64,000 bases of DNA, taken from Curtobacterium ammoniigenes NBRC 101786. Its GTDB lineage: Bacteria; Actinomycetota; Actinomycetes; Actinomycetales; Microbacteriaceae. The notes under the pieces were generated by a model that was not told where the DNA came from, did no database searches, and worked only from the letters and a program-made list of their open reading frames with translations. The translations under genes and the position numbers were made by a program. The stretch lies in the NCBI RefSeq assembly GCF_001571045.1, contig NZ_BCSV01000007.1, positions 1 through 64,000 on the forward strand, in the 5' to 3' direction. Of the stretch, positions 52,270 through 61,254 are shown one piece after another (position 1 is the stretch's first letter; every line of letters begins with the position of its first letter).

Positions 52270-52575
52270 ATGGCCAAGAAGAGCAAGATCGCCAAGAACA
52301 ACCAGCGCGCCGAGGTCATCGCCCGCTACGCCGCGCGTCGCCTCGAGCTGAAGAAGGCGCTCGTCGACCCGAACGGGACCGACGAGTCGCGTGAGGCCGC
52401 TCGCGTTGGACTGCAGAAGCTGCCGCGCGACGCGTCGCCGGTACGCTACCGCAACCGCGACGCCATCGACGGTCGCCCCCGCGGCAACATCACCGAGTTC
52501 GGCATCAGCCGTGTCCGCTTCCGCGACATGGCCCACCGCGGTGAGCTTCCCGGGATCACGAAGAGCTCCTGGTAG
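52270..52575 (+). CDS. rpsN: 30S ribosomal protein S14 (long, zinc-independent form)
   Basis: A 101-aa S14, the long form. It starts [20 protein letters not shown] and ends with [21 protein letters not shown]. Short zinc-binding S14 has a CxxC-x12-CxxC cluster; this protein has no cysteine at all and so does not need zinc. It completes rpmB-rpmG-rpsN, the same trio that in mycobacteria and streptomycetes is the zinc-starvation set. A strong terminator follows. Confidence 0.96.
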   Translation: MAKKSKIAKNNQRAEVIARYAARRLELKKALVDPNGTDESREAARVGLQKLPRDASPVRYRNRDAIDGRPRGNITEFGISRVRFRDMAHRGELPGITKSSW

Positions 52576-52601
52576 GTCTTCCGACACTGCCGAGACAGAA
52601 C

Positions 52602-52633
52602 GAACGCCCCTGGCCCGCTGGCCGGGGGCGTTC
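52602..52633 (+). terminator. terminator of the ribosomal protein operon
   Basis: A 14-bp stem with one T-G wobble (52602-52615 with 52620-52633) around a CGCT loop, 26 bp after the rpsN stop. Confidence 0.85.
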
Positions 52634-52668
52634 CGCGTCTCGCGGTCGCGTCTGGCGCGCCGCGTTTC

Positions 52669-52720
52669 GCGCTCCGCACAGGCGCTCCGCACAGGCGCTC
52701 CGCACAGGCGCTCCGCACAG
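52669..52720 (+). repeat. four perfect 13-bp tandem repeats
   Basis: GCGCTCCGCACAG repeats at 52669, 52682, 52695 and 52708 with no mismatch. Identical copies imply a recent expansion or active slippage. Not coding. Confidence 0.95.
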
Positions 52721-53004
52721 CGGGGTGGCGCCTCAGGGGGAGCCCCATGGGGTGAGCTCATTGGTGACACGGGTTCCGTCGCCCGGTATCACTGGTCACG
52801 CCCGCCCCGTAGATCACTCTGACCCCGAAAGAAGCCCGGAAATACGGGCGAGTCGGGCTCCGGGCCTCCATGCGGCTGGTACGTTGACTGCGGCTCCACG
52901 GGCCCTCGGCCTCGTGGTGAGCTCCGTCCGGTCGCGGTCTGCGGCCGGCGTCCGAACGCATCGAGCGGGCGGGCGAAACCGTACAGAGTCCGAGGAGGAC
53001 ACCT

Positions 53005-53292
53005 ATGGCTGAGAAGTCCCTGAACCGCACCGAGCTCGTTGCCGCCGTCGCCGCGGAGTCCGGCCAGAGCCAGGCCGCCGTGAACGGCGTTGTCGACGCG
53101 CTCTTCGCTGTCGTCTCGAAGTCCGTCAGCGACGGCACGAAGGTCACCATCCCCGGTTGGATCGCCTTCGAGAAGACCCACCGCGCAGCGCGCACCGGTC
53201 GCAACCCGCAGACGGGCGACGCGATCGAGATCGCCGCGAGCGACTCCGTCAAGGTGAGCGCCGGCAGCAAGCTCAAGGCCGCTGTCAAGTAA
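53005..53292 (+). CDS. hup: HU-family DNA-binding protein
   Basis: A 95-aa nucleoid protein. It has the short HU fold with alpha helices (NRTELVAAVAAESGQSQAAV) and the beta-arm DNA-binding region IPGWIAFEKTHRAARTGRNP ending in the HU signature QTGDAIEI. It lacks the long basic tail found in mycobacterial HU. GAGGAGGACACC before the ATG is a strong ribosome-binding site. It binds and bends DNA. A terminator follows. Confidence 0.95.
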   Translation: MAEKSLNRTELVAAVAAESGQSQAAVNGVVDALFAVVSKSVSDGTKVTIPGWIAFEKTHRAARTGRNPQTGDAIEIAASDSVKVSAGSKLKAAVK

Positions 53293-53330
53293 GGCGTTCG
53301 GCCCGTCCGACGCTGCGTCGGCGGAACGAC

Positions 53331-53356
53331 AAGGGGACGGCTGCGGCCGTCCCCTT
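53331..53356 (+). terminator. HU gene terminator
   Basis: AAGGGGACGGC-TGCG-GCCGTCCCCTT, a perfect 11-bp stem with a 4-nt loop, 39 bp past the stop. Confidence 0.9.
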
Positions 53357-53421
53357 CGTCGTCGCCGGGGCTCACCGTGCACAGCGCGCATGCCCAGCGT
53401 CGCCGGCCCATGGCCCGCCCG

Positions 53422-53427
53422 TAGGCT
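53422..53427 (+). promoter_or_regulatory. -10 element TAGGCT of the CopD/CtaG-like gene
   Basis: TAGGCT lies 6 nt before the GTG at 53434; no ribosome-binding site. The transcript appears leaderless. Confidence 0.5.
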
Positions 53428-53433
53428 TGTCGG

Positions 53434-55284
53434 GTGACCGGCCGTGACATCTCCCGCCGACGCGCCGTTCCGACGCTCGTCGGTTCGTCGATCGTGGCCG
53501 TTCTTGTGGGCGGCGCGATCGTTGGCGTTGGGAGCGTCTCCGCGTGGGTGGCCGCGTTCGCCACGCTCGCCACGTGGCTCGGGGTCGCGGCCGTGCTCGG
53601 GAGTCTCGCCGTGGTGGTGCTCGCCGCCCGATCCGGAGGCCGTGCCCGCGACCATCTGTTCGCCACCGCAGCGTCGGGGTCGGCTCTGTGGACAGTCGCG
53701 GCAGTTGTTGGCGGAGCGGCTGCATTTCTCACGGACGCGGCCGCAGCGGCGCCGAAGACCCAGGCCGCTGCTGAGCAGATGTTCGTCCGGTTCCTCGGCT
53801 CGAGCAGCGGCTCCGCGTGGATCGTCTCGGCGATCGTCGCTGCAGTTCTGACGATCCTCTGTTTCGCCGCACGCAGCCGGTCGGCTGCCGTGGGCGGCCT
53901 CGCGCTCGCGCTCATCGGCGGCTTCGCGCTCGGCGCGAGCGCGAAGGCAGCGATCAATCCCGTCGAAGCCGCGCGGACGCTGCTGCTCGTCGGTATCGCT
54001 GTCGGAGCAGGCATTGTCATCGGGCGCTCGGTTGCGGCGCAGTGGAGCCCGCGGACAGCGCACGCGACGATCGACGCCCGGATTCACCCGGTTCGAGCGA
54101 CGAGCGCGCTGTGGGCAGCCATCGTCGCGGTCCTGCTCGCCGCGACACTGATCGTCCGTGGGAGCAGTGCCGGCGGAGCAGTCGTCGGCGTTGCGACCGC
54201 AGTCACGGCGGTGGCCGCGTGGCTGCTCTCGGCGCGGTCGGCGGAATCGGCGCGGTCGGCGGGGCTGGCTGGGTCGGCAGGGTCGGCAGGGTCGTTGATG
54301 CGCTCGGGGGGACCAGCACTCTCCGGAGCGGCGCTCGGGTTCGCAGTGGCGCTGGTTCGGTCACCGACCGTCTCCGTCCCGACGCTGACACTGCACACGC
54401 CGCCGGCGGTGGTGCTCACCGAGCGATCGCTTCCGCCCGCACCATCGTTCGACGCACTGGTCGGCACCTGGAGCCTGGCGCCCGGTTGGATCGCAGCGTC
54501 CATCATCGCGCTCGTGATGGCTGGTGGAATCATCCGAAAACGCAGCACGACTCGTCAGCCTGTCGCCGCGCGCCGTCTCATTCCATTCATCGTCGCGGTG
54601 CTCGTCGTGGTCGTGGTGGCAATCGGTCCCGGCGTTGCGTACAGTCGCGTGCTCATCTCGGGCGCCGTGATCGATCTGATCGCATTCGGATTCGTCGTGC
54701 CCGCGTTGCTCGTGGCGTCCTGGCCGGTCCGCACGCGCCCGCTCGTCCGTGCGTCGCCCCAGTCCCGGAGCCGGCGCACGCTTCGGTCGCCAGTCGCCGC
54801 GGCGGTGCTCTTCGGCCTGCTGTGGTGGATGTCGATCGACACGACGCTGCTGCGCGCTATCGCTGCCAACTGGATCGCTCGGGGCGTGGTCGACGTGCTG
54901 CTTCTCGCCCTTGGCACCGCCGTCATCGCGGGCGTCCTCGCCGCGACGCCGTCCCTCCGGACAGCTCCGCGACGAACCGAGGACAGTCTCCGCGCGGGAG
55001 CACGCCGCGCGGCTGTGGAGCGCATTGAGCGAGTCCTTGCGGGCGGTATCGCCGGCGGGACACTCATCGCGCTCGGTGTCGGTCTGTCGGGTCCACAGGG
55101 GCTGCTGGAACCGGGCTGGTACGGGGCGATGGGGCGGACCTGGGGTGCGCCTCCGGTCGCCGATCAGGCGGCAGCAGGGGCAGTGCTGATCGTGGTGGGC
55201 GGACTCGTCGTCCTCACGACCCTTGCGGTCGTCTTCGTGCGGCGCGCGCCAACGCACGGCGTGTTCGAACGGGGCGAGCCATGA
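53434..55284 (+). CDS. CopD/CtaG-like multi-span membrane protein
   Basis: A 616-aa integral membrane protein with about 14 hydrophobic segments. The N-terminal half resembles CopD copper-uptake proteins and the C-terminal half (after about residue 330) the CtaG-type cytochrome oxidase assembly proteins, an arrangement common in actinobacteria beside the HU gene. The histidines that normally bind copper in CopD and CtaG are not in their expected places here, so copper handling is doubtful. A Ser/Ala/Gly stretch near 265-290 comes from short internal repeats. The stop overlaps the Pif1-like gene (ATGA). Confidence 0.7.
   Translation: MTGRDISRRRAVPTLVGSSIVAVLVGGAIVGVGSVSAWVAAFATLATWLGVAAVLGSLAVVVLAARSGGRARDHLFATAASGSALWTVAAVVGGAAAFLTDAAAAAPKTQAAAEQMFVRFLGSSSGSAWIVSAIVAAVLTILCFAARSRSAAVGGLALALIGGFALGASAKAAINPVEAARTLLLVGIAVGAGIVIGRSVAAQWSPRTAHATIDARIHPVRATSALWAAIVAVLLAATLIVRGSSAGGAVVGVATAVTAVAAWLLSARSAESARSAGLAGSAGSAGSLMRSGGPALSGAALGFAVALVRSPTVSVPTLTLHTPPAVVLTERSLPPAPSFDALVGTWSLAPGWIAASIIALVMAGGIIRKRSTTRQPVAARRLIPFIVAVLVVVVVAIGPGVAYSRVLISGAVIDLIAFGFVVPALLVASWPVRTRPLVRASPQSRSRRTLRSPVAAAVLFGLLWWMSIDTTLLRAIAANWIARGVVDVLLLALGTAVIAGVLAATPSLRTAPRRTEDSLRAGARRAAVERIERVLAGGIAGGTLIALGVGLSGPQGLLEPGWYGAMGRTWGAPPVADQAAAGAVLIVVGGLVVLTTLAVVFVRRAPTHGVFERGEP
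54233..54297 (+). repeat. in-frame GTCGGC-rich repeats inside the CopD/CtaG-like gene
   Basis: TCGGCG and TCGGCAGGG units recur (last two are identical 9-mers), encoding a SAESARSAGLAGSAGSAGS loop between membrane segments. In-frame slippage here would change loop length without breaking the gene. Confidence 0.6.
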
Positions 55285-56582
55285 CGTTGGCGCTGACGCC
55301 GGAACAGCAGGCGGTATTCGACTTCATCGAGTCGACGAAGGAGCATGTCTTCATCACCGGCCGGGCCGGAACCGGGAAATCGACGCTGCTCAATCACCTG
55401 GCCTGGCACACCGACAAGCAGGTCGTCATCTGCGCGCCGACCGGTGTCGCCGCGCTGAACGTCGGTGGACAGACGATCCATTCGCTGTTTCGGCTGCCGA
55501 TCGGGTTGATCGCCGACAGCGACATCTCGCTGAACGCGGAGATCCGGAAGCTGCTCAACACGATCGACACCGTGGTGATCGACGAGGTGTCGATGGTGAA
55601 TGCCGACCTCGTCGATGCGATCGACCGGGTGCTGCGCAAGGCGCGGGGACGCGCTCTCGACGCGTTCGGCGGCGCGCAGATCGTCATGTTCGGCGATCCG
55701 TATCAGCTACCGCCGGTGCCCGGCGACGCGGACGAGCGCGCATACTTTCACGACCACTACCGCTCGATGTGGTTTTTCGACGCGAAGGTGTGGCTGGACG
55801 CCCCACTGCACATCGTGGAACTCGCGACGGTGCATCGGCAGAAGGATCCACGGTTCGCGGCGATGCTGACCGCCGTGCGGCACGGACGCGTGACCGCAGA
55901 GATCGCCGAGGAGCTCAACCGAGCCGGTGCGCGGACGGCCCCGGACGATGCGATCACCCTCGCCACGCGGAACGACACGGTGTCCCGAATCAACAAGGCC
56001 GCGCTCGATCGGCTCCCCGGGCGCGTGAAGACCGCGCGTGCGGAGGTCACGGGCGACTTCGGCGGTCGAACCTTCCCCGCTGACGAAGCGCTCGAGCTGA
56101 AGCCGGGCGCACGGGTGATGTTCCTCCGCAACGATGCGGACCAGCGCTGGGTGAACGGCACGATCGGGGTGGTCACAACCATTCGTGACACCGTCTGGGT
56201 CGAGGTCGACGGCGAAGAGTTCGAGGTCCAGCCGAGCGTGTGGGAGAAGATCAAGTACTCGTACTCCGCGTCGACGAAGGAGCTCCGGAAGGACACGGTT
56301 GGCGAGTTCCAGCAGTTCCCGCTCCGGCTCGCCTGGGCGGTGACAATCCACAAGTCGCAGGGCAGCACGTACGACCGGGCGATGCTCGAACTCGGGGACC
56401 GGGTCTTCAGCGCCGGTCAGACGTATGTGGCGCTGAGCCGCCTCACCAACCTCGGCGGCCTATACATGTCGCGACCGCTCCGACCGAGCGACATCATCGT
56501 GGACACCGATGTCCGCCGATTCATGTCGGAGGCGCCGCGCATCGTCGCGACCGCGCTCGAGCGGCCCGCAGACCGCGCCTGA
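55281..56582 (+). CDS. Pif1-like superfamily 1 helicase
   Basis: A 433-aa SF1B helicase. Walker A is ITGRAGTGKSTLLNHLAW near residue 26, motif Ia is CAPTGVAALNVGG with TIHSLF, Walker B is TVVIDEVSMVNADL near 98, motif III is IVMFGDPYQLPPVPGD, and motif VI is TYVALSRLTNLGGLYMSRPL. This is the compact bacterial Pif1/RecD2-like core without an accessory domain. It unwinds DNA, perhaps at structured or G-rich sites. It is translationally coupled (ATGA) to the membrane protein gene, an odd pairing. Convergent with DUF4383. Confidence 0.9.
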   Translation: MTLALTPEQQAVFDFIESTKEHVFITGRAGTGKSTLLNHLAWHTDKQVVICAPTGVAALNVGGQTIHSLFRLPIGLIADSDISLNAEIRKLLNTIDTVVIDEVSMVNADLVDAIDRVLRKARGRALDAFGGAQIVMFGDPYQLPPVPGDADERAYFHDHYRSMWFFDAKVWLDAPLHIVELATVHRQKDPRFAAMLTAVRHGRVTAEIAEELNRAGARTAPDDAITLATRNDTVSRINKAALDRLPGRVKTARAEVTGDFGGRTFPADEALELKPGARVMFLRNDADQRWVNGTIGVVTTIRDTVWVEVDGEEFEVQPSVWEKIKYSYSASTKELRKDTVGEFQQFPLRLAWAVTIHKSQGSTYDRAMLELGDRVFSAGQTYVALSRLTNLGGLYMSRPLRPSDIIVDTDVRRFMSEAPRIVATALERPADRA

Positions 56583-56599
56583 GGCACCGCCCGGGTGCC
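56583..56599. terminator. small hairpin between convergent genes
   Basis: GGCACC-GCCCG-GGTGCC, a 6-bp stem directly after the helicase stop and 13 bp from the DUF4383 stop. Weak but well placed for two-way termination. Confidence 0.4.
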
Positions 56600-56611
56600 C
56601 CGTCGCTCGAA

Positions 56612-57073
56612 TCAGACGTGGCGGGTGACGCGCGCCTCCCCGCGGATGGCTCGCAGGTACTGGCGGTCGGCGCCGAGCGCCGTGAGGACGAGGATCGCAC
56701 CGACGATGAGGTGGAAGACGCAGTCGGTGACGTTCGCCGCAAAGATGTTCGCACCGGTGGTCATGAACACGAATCCGTAGACCCCGAGGAACAGGCAGAC
56801 GATCCCGACGAGCAGGTTCATGCCCCGCGCGCCGAGCACGGTGCCGAGGCCGCCGATGAAGAGCAGCGCGCCGAAGATGCCCCAGATGGCGGCCATGCCC
56901 GGGTTCACGTGGAACGAATTCCAGAGGTAGCCGCCGTTCGTGCCGAGCAAGGTGGCGTGATTGTCACCGGCGAAGAAGAAGCCGAGGAAGCTCCAGATCA
57001 CGAACATCGTGCCCGCTGTCATCGCGAGGCCGCGGTTCGGTGACCCCGTCAGACCTGGTTCCTTGATGGCCAC
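56612..57073 (-). CDS. DUF4383 membrane protein
   Basis: A 153-aa protein with four membrane helices (about 20-40, 57-77, 82-102, 118-140). The phrases WNSFHVNPGMAAIWGIFGAL, LGARGMNLLVGIVCLFLGVY and VTDCVFHLIVGAILVL are typical of the actinobacterial DUF4383 family. Its role is unknown. The start is GTG because AGGAAGGA lies 6 nt upstream; the longer frame extending to 57157 lacks a signal. Convergent with the helicase. Confidence 0.82.
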   Translation of the reverse strand: MAIKEPGLTGSPNRGLAMTAGTMFVIWSFLGFFFAGDNHATLLGTNGGYLWNSFHVNPGMAAIWGIFGALLFIGGLGTVLGARGMNLLVGIVCLFLGVYGFVFMTTGANIFAANVTDCVFHLIVGAILVLTALGADRQYLRAIRGEARVTRHV

Positions 57074-57311
57074 TTCGGTTCCTTCCTCACTGTCCTCAAC
57101 GGGAGCACTCTGCCGTCCGTAGGCTGGCGCTGCGATGGAGGCGTTCGCACGTGCCATCGGAGCGGTCCGCTGCTGAACGGGATGCTGGACGTTCTCAGCG
57201 TGCGGCTGCCTGTCAAACGGTACCGTGTCGGGTCGCTGACGACCCAATCGCAGCGCTGTCCGAAGCCGGACGGCGACACCACCGATCACGACCGCGAGGA
57301 GGACGATCCCT

Positions 57312-58193
57312 GTGACGAGGAGCCCTGTTCGGGACCGCGCTGAGCCGTCGTCGCGCGCGGCGCGTTCGGCGCGGCGTGCCCGCTGGGCGATGCTGTCGGC
57401 GGTGGGTTTCGTGATCGTGCCTCTCGTCTACGTGGCCGCTGTGCGGACGGCCACGGGCCAGCGGATCGAAGATGCCGCCCTGAGCGGTGTGAGCCGAACG
57501 AATCTCTTCGGATCGGACACCGTGCTGAACGTCATCTCGGTTCCCGTCGTACTCCTGTTGATCGTGGTCGTCGCGGTCGTCGGGTTGGTTCGGCGGAGAC
57601 TGGCCGTGGGGATCGCTGCCGTCGTTGTCCTGCTCGGCGCGGGCGCCACGGCGACGCTGTTCAAGCGTATCGCCGGGCGTCCCGAGATCGCCGGGTCGAC
57701 GACCCCCAACTCGTACCCGTCCGGCCATGCGGCCATCGCGTTGGCGGCGCTGTTCGCGGTGCTCATGGTCACGCCCCGACGGTTCCGGCCTGCGCTGACG
57801 GTGATCGGCGCCGCCTATGCGGTCGTCGTGGCGAATCAGACCGTCGTCTATGGGTGGCATCGCATGAGCGACATCGTCGGTGCCTGCGGTGTGGCGGTGT
57901 TCTGGCTCGGGCTCGTCCGTGCCGTCGGACCGGTCGTCGACCGGGAGGCGCGCAGCGACCGAGCGGGTCGCGTCGCCCCCCAACGGCTCCTTGCGATCGT
58001 CCTCGGCGGCGCCGGCGGTATCGCCGTCCTCGGCACGGTCATCGCACTGCTGTTCGCGGTGCTTGGCGGCGTGCATCACGACCAGGAGGCGCTCCTCATC
58101 GCCGGCAGGCTCGCTGCGATCGCGTCGGTGCTGATCACGGTTCTCGTGGTCACGCTCCTCGACCGGCGGGCGCCGGAACCGAGCGTGGTGTGA
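57312..58193 (+). CDS. PAP2-superfamily phosphatase
   Basis: A 293-aa membrane lipid phosphatase. The three-part active site is visible: KRIAGRPE (motif 1), SYPSGHAAIALAA (motif 2) and YGWHRMSDIVGA (motif 3, catalytic His). About six membrane spans. It dephosphorylates lipid phosphates such as undecaprenyl pyrophosphate or phosphatidate, on the outer face. GTG start with a GGAGG about 9 nt upstream. Convergent with the NmrA-like gene. Confidence 0.88.
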   Translation: MTRSPVRDRAEPSSRAARSARRARWAMLSAVGFVIVPLVYVAAVRTATGQRIEDAALSGVSRTNLFGSDTVLNVISVPVVLLLIVVVAVVGLVRRRLAVGIAAVVVLLGAGATATLFKRIAGRPEIAGSTTPNSYPSGHAAIALAALFAVLMVTPRRFRPALTVIGAAYAVVVANQTVVYGWHRMSDIVGACGVAVFWLGLVRAVGPVVDREARSDRAGRVAPQRLLAIVLGGAGGIAVLGTVIALLFAVLGGVHHDQEALLIAGRLAAIASVLITVLVVTLLDRRAPEPSVV

Positions 58194-58238
58194 CGTGAGC
58201 CGGAGCCGGCGAGTCCTCCGCGCCTCCTGACCGGGGTA

Positions 58239-59090
58239 TCAGCGGGGGTTGGCGGCCAGGAACCCGGCGAGCGACTGCGGGGCGTTGCCGGTCAGGGCCT
58301 CGACGTCGCCGCTGACCGGAGCCATGGCGTTGCTCCCGATCGCGGTGTAGGTGCTCACCCAGGCGTCGACCTGCCAGTCGGGTGCGCCATAGGCCGCCCG
58401 TGAGCGGTACGCCTCGTCGACGCTTTCGTTGTGGAACGTGACGGGGCGGTTGCGGATGCGACTGATCGTCGCTGCGACGTCCGCCATGCTGAGCGCTTCG
58501 GGGCCGGTCATGTCGTAGACCTTGCCGGCGTGCGAGGGCGGATCCGCGAGGACGGCGGCAGCGGAGGCGGCCACATCCGCGCGGGTGACGAGGGCTGCGC
58601 GCCCGTCGCCCGCTGGACCGCGGATGACGTCGTCGCCGCCGACGAGCTCCTCCATGAAGTCGATGTAGAAGTTGTCGCGGAGGAAGGTCCAGCCCATCCC
58701 GGATGCCCGGATGTGATCCTCCGTGCCGAAGTGGTCACGCGCGAGCGTGAAGACCGCATCGGGCGCTGCCGCGACGAACGACGTGTAGACGATGTGCCCC
58801 ACCCCGGCCGCGGCCGCGGCGTCGATGAAGGAGCGGTGTTCGTCCAGGCGGGTTGCGCTCTCCGATGCCGACACCATGAACAGCGTGTGCACGCCCCGCA
58901 GCGCGGCGACCGACGCGGCCCGGTCGTTGTAGCTGAACGGATGGACGGTGCTGTTCGGGAGCTCCGGAGCCCGTGCCGGGGTACGCGCGAGCAGGCGGAG
59001 TGCCAGCCCGCGCTCTGCGAGCTGCTGCGCGACGAGGCGGCCGACGGTTCCCGTCACGCCGGTGACGGCGATAGGAGCGGTGCTGGTCAT
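58239..59090 (-). CDS. NmrA-like NAD(P)-binding reductase
   Basis: A 283-aa atypical SDR. The cofactor motif is AVTGVTGTVGRLVAQQL at the N-terminus (G-x-x-G-x-x-G) with RLLARTP as the adenosine-2'-phosphate contact. The catalytic YxxxK of classical SDRs is absent. Such proteins reduce quinones or act as redox sensors. A likely -10 (AATGAT) lies 6 nt before the ATG. It follows the GH2 gene by 41 bp on the same strand, but no sugar role is evident. Confidence 0.85.
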   Translation of the reverse strand: MTSTAPIAVTGVTGTVGRLVAQQLAERGLALRLLARTPARAPELPNSTVHPFSYNDRAASVAALRGVHTLFMVSASESATRLDEHRSFIDAAAAAGVGHIVYTSFVAAAPDAVFTLARDHFGTEDHIRASGMGWTFLRDNFYIDFMEELVGGDDVIRGPAGDGRAALVTRADVAASAAAVLADPPSHAGKVYDMTGPEALSMADVAATISRIRNRPVTFHNESVDEAYRSRAAYGAPDWQVDAWVSTYTAIGSNAMAPVSGDVEALTGNAPQSLAGFLAANPR

Positions 59091-59131
59091 GGGTCGATCA
59101 TTGCAACGGAGGCTGTCACGGCCAAGAAAAG

Positions 59132-61192
59132 TTAGTCCTCACCAGTGATGATTGCTCGAACGTGTTCGATCGGCAGTTTCGGCTCTCGGTGCTCAGTCAG
59201 GAGCCCGTTCGCCTCCTGCTCGGTGTCGGTCAGCTGCGTGTAGCAGAAGCCGGCGAGGAACGGGCTCGAGCGAACGGCGTCGAGCAGCGCTCCGATCCGC
59301 TGAGCGAAGTCGTGGGCGTCGGATGCTGTCGAGTATCCCCAGGCTCCCCCCGTGCGCTGCCCCACCTCGTACCGCACGCCGCCGAACTCTGTGAGCATGA
59401 CCGCAGGGGCGTGCCCGAGCCCTCCTTCCGCGCGGGGTGCTCCAGCGGCTCCCGATACAGCACGCCCAGCCGACGTCGACGCCCTATGACCCCGCATGCA
59501 GCCAGCGTCGTCGGACAGGAGCACGCGACGTCCGGCCGGACCGATTCCCCCGAGGAGACGGGCGCGCGCCGCGTCATCTGCGTAGGTGGCCGCGAGCGTC
59601 TGGCCGGAGGCCTCGTAGTCGTGGATCGTGATGATGTCCGAATCCACGTGCTCCCATCCGTCGTTCGAGATCACGGGGCGTGTGGGGTCGAGTGCGCGGG
59701 TCACCGACGCGAGCGCCGTGGCGTACGCGCGCTGGGCGGGATCGTGCGCAATGTGCTGGACGCCCCAGCTCTCGTTCACGGGCACCCAGGTGACGATCGA
59801 GGGGTGTGAAAGGTCGCGCTGCACGGCCTCGACCCATTCATGCATGAGCAGCTCGATGCTGCGACGCGAGAACGCGAAGGCGCCCGGCGTCTCGCCCCAC
59901 ACGAGGAGGCCGAGCCGATCGGCCCAGAACAGGAATCGCGGGTCTTCGATCTTCTGGTGCACGCGTGTCGCGTTGAATCCGAGATCGCGAATCAATTCGA
60001 CCTCGCGCCGCAGGGCAATGCGCGACGGCGCCGCGAGCAGCGATTCCGGCCAGTAGCCCTGATTGAGCACCGAGCGCACGAAGTAGGGGCGGTCGTTGAG
60101 CAGGAATCGGCCATGCTCAACTCCGACCTGCCGGAGGCCGAAGTACGAAGACACAGCATCGACCGCTTGGCCACTGCCATTGACAAGTTCGACGGTCGCA
60201 TCGATGAGCCGGGGCTGCTCGGGGGACCAGAGCAACCGGTCGTACCCCTGGCCGTTCGCCATTGCCGGCAGGCCGATGGTCACCTCGACCGCGCCTGCCG
60301 CGTCCCGAGGCAGCGGCACCAGTGCGGCGCCGAGCGGTTGGCCGCCGAAGTCGGCCGCGATTCGGATCGACGCGCCGACCGAGGCGCGTCCGCGCAAGTC
60401 AACGCTTGCGCGGACCTGGCCGCCGACGACGTCCGGAGTCCACTGCACGCGCGCGATCGAGGCGTCCGGCACGGCCTCGAGCCAGACGGTCTGCCAGATA
60501 CCCGTCGTGCGGTGGTACCAGATCGAGTGCGGGTCGCGTTGCCAGTCCTGCTTGCCGCGCGGCTGTTCGACATCGTGCGGGTCGTCTTCGGCGCGAACCA
60601 CGAGGTCGAGCTCACGCGACGGATCCGGCGATGCTGTCCGATGGCGTCGAACCACTTCGGTCACGTCGAGCGTGAACGGGGTGTGGCCACCCTCGTGCGT
60701 GCCGACGGACTCTTCGTCGAGCCACACCTGGCATCGGTAGTCGACCGCCCCGAAGTGCAGCAGGATGCGGACCCGGTCGGCCGACATCGGGTCGTCGTGC
60801 GTGGCGCTGTCGAACGCGGCGAGGTCGAGACCGGCCGCGCCCAGGTCGGCGAGCCCGATGCCGCGTCGATACCAGACGACCGGGTGGAACCCGGTGTCGC
60901 CGACGCCAGAGGCCTTCGACTCCGGTGGGAACGGTACCCGGATGCGCCGTTCCGGGCTTTCGGCCGTGCTCCAACCGAGGTCCGTGTGCCACGCCTCCCG
61001 CATGCCGATGTCCGCGTCGTCGTGGCGGAACGCCCACACGCCGTCGAGATCCGCCCAGCGTCGGCGCAGCAACTGAGGGCGCGGGTATTCGCCGTCCTGT
61101 TCGGAGGCGCGGGGCAGGTCCGGCAGGCCGCCTTCGGCCGTGGGCGCTGCGTCCGATTCGGCGCCGGGCGCACTGCTGGTCAACGTCGTCAT
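59132..61192 (-). CDS. glycoside hydrolase family 2 enzyme
   Basis: A 686-aa glycosidase. The sandwich sugar-binding domain (about 20-220) and immunoglobulin-like domain (about 225-330) are followed by the TIM barrel with the acid/base Glu in WVPVNESWGVQ near 470 and the nucleophile Glu in VMLTEFGGVRYE near 600. The barrel entry YFVRSVLNQGYWPESLLAAP is typical. No signal peptide, so cytoplasmic. GH2 members are beta-galactosidases, mannosidases or glucuronidases; specificity is not clear. It is downstream of lacI on the same strand and has its own operator, matching the one before the importer. Confidence 0.88.
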   Translation of the reverse strand: MTTLTSSAPGAESDAAPTAEGGLPDLPRASEQDGEYPRPQLLRRRWADLDGVWAFRHDDADIGMREAWHTDLGWSTAESPERRIRVPFPPESKASGVGDTGFHPVVWYRRGIGLADLGAAGLDLAAFDSATHDDPMSADRVRILLHFGAVDYRCQVWLDEESVGTHEGGHTPFTLDVTEVVRRHRTASPDPSRELDLVVRAEDDPHDVEQPRGKQDWQRDPHSIWYHRTTGIWQTVWLEAVPDASIARVQWTPDVVGGQVRASVDLRGRASVGASIRIAADFGGQPLGAALVPLPRDAAGAVEVTIGLPAMANGQGYDRLLWSPEQPRLIDATVELVNGSGQAVDAVSSYFGLRQVGVEHGRFLLNDRPYFVRSVLNQGYWPESLLAAPSRIALRREVELIRDLGFNATRVHQKIEDPRFLFWADRLGLLVWGETPGAFAFSRRSIELLMHEWVEAVQRDLSHPSIVTWVPVNESWGVQHIAHDPAQRAYATALASVTRALDPTRPVISNDGWEHVDSDIITIHDYEASGQTLAATYADDAARARLLGGIGPAGRRVLLSDDAGCMRGHRASTSAGRAVSGAAGAPRAEGGLGHAPAVMLTEFGGVRYEVGQRTGGAWGYSTASDAHDFAQRIGALLDAVRSSPFLAGFCYTQLTDTEQEANGLLTEHREPKLPIEHVRAIITGED

Positions 61193-61212
61193 GGCATCAG
61201 TGTGCTGTAATT

Positions 61213-61226
61213 TTCCAGCGCTGTAA
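61213..61226. promoter_or_regulatory. LacI operator before the GH2 gene
   Basis: TTCCAGCGCTGTAA matches the palindrome at 62361-62374 with one change. It lies between lacI and the GH2 gene, 21 bp upstream of the GH2 ATG. Another TTACAGC half-site follows in the minus-strand leader. Confidence 0.65.
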
Positions 61227-61254
61227 AACGTCGACGTGAGAATGGGCGTGGCGA

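Larger units (their letters stand above)
52576..53004 (+). other. 429-bp gap between rpsN and the HU gene
   Basis: The gap holds a strong hairpin terminator (52602-52633), a four-copy 13-bp tandem repeat (52669-52720) and the promoter and leader of the HU gene. No gene is visible. TTGGTG (52761) and GGTATC (52785) with an 18-bp spacer could be a promoter for HU. The last bases hold the GAGGAGGA ribosome-binding site. Confidence 0.6.
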
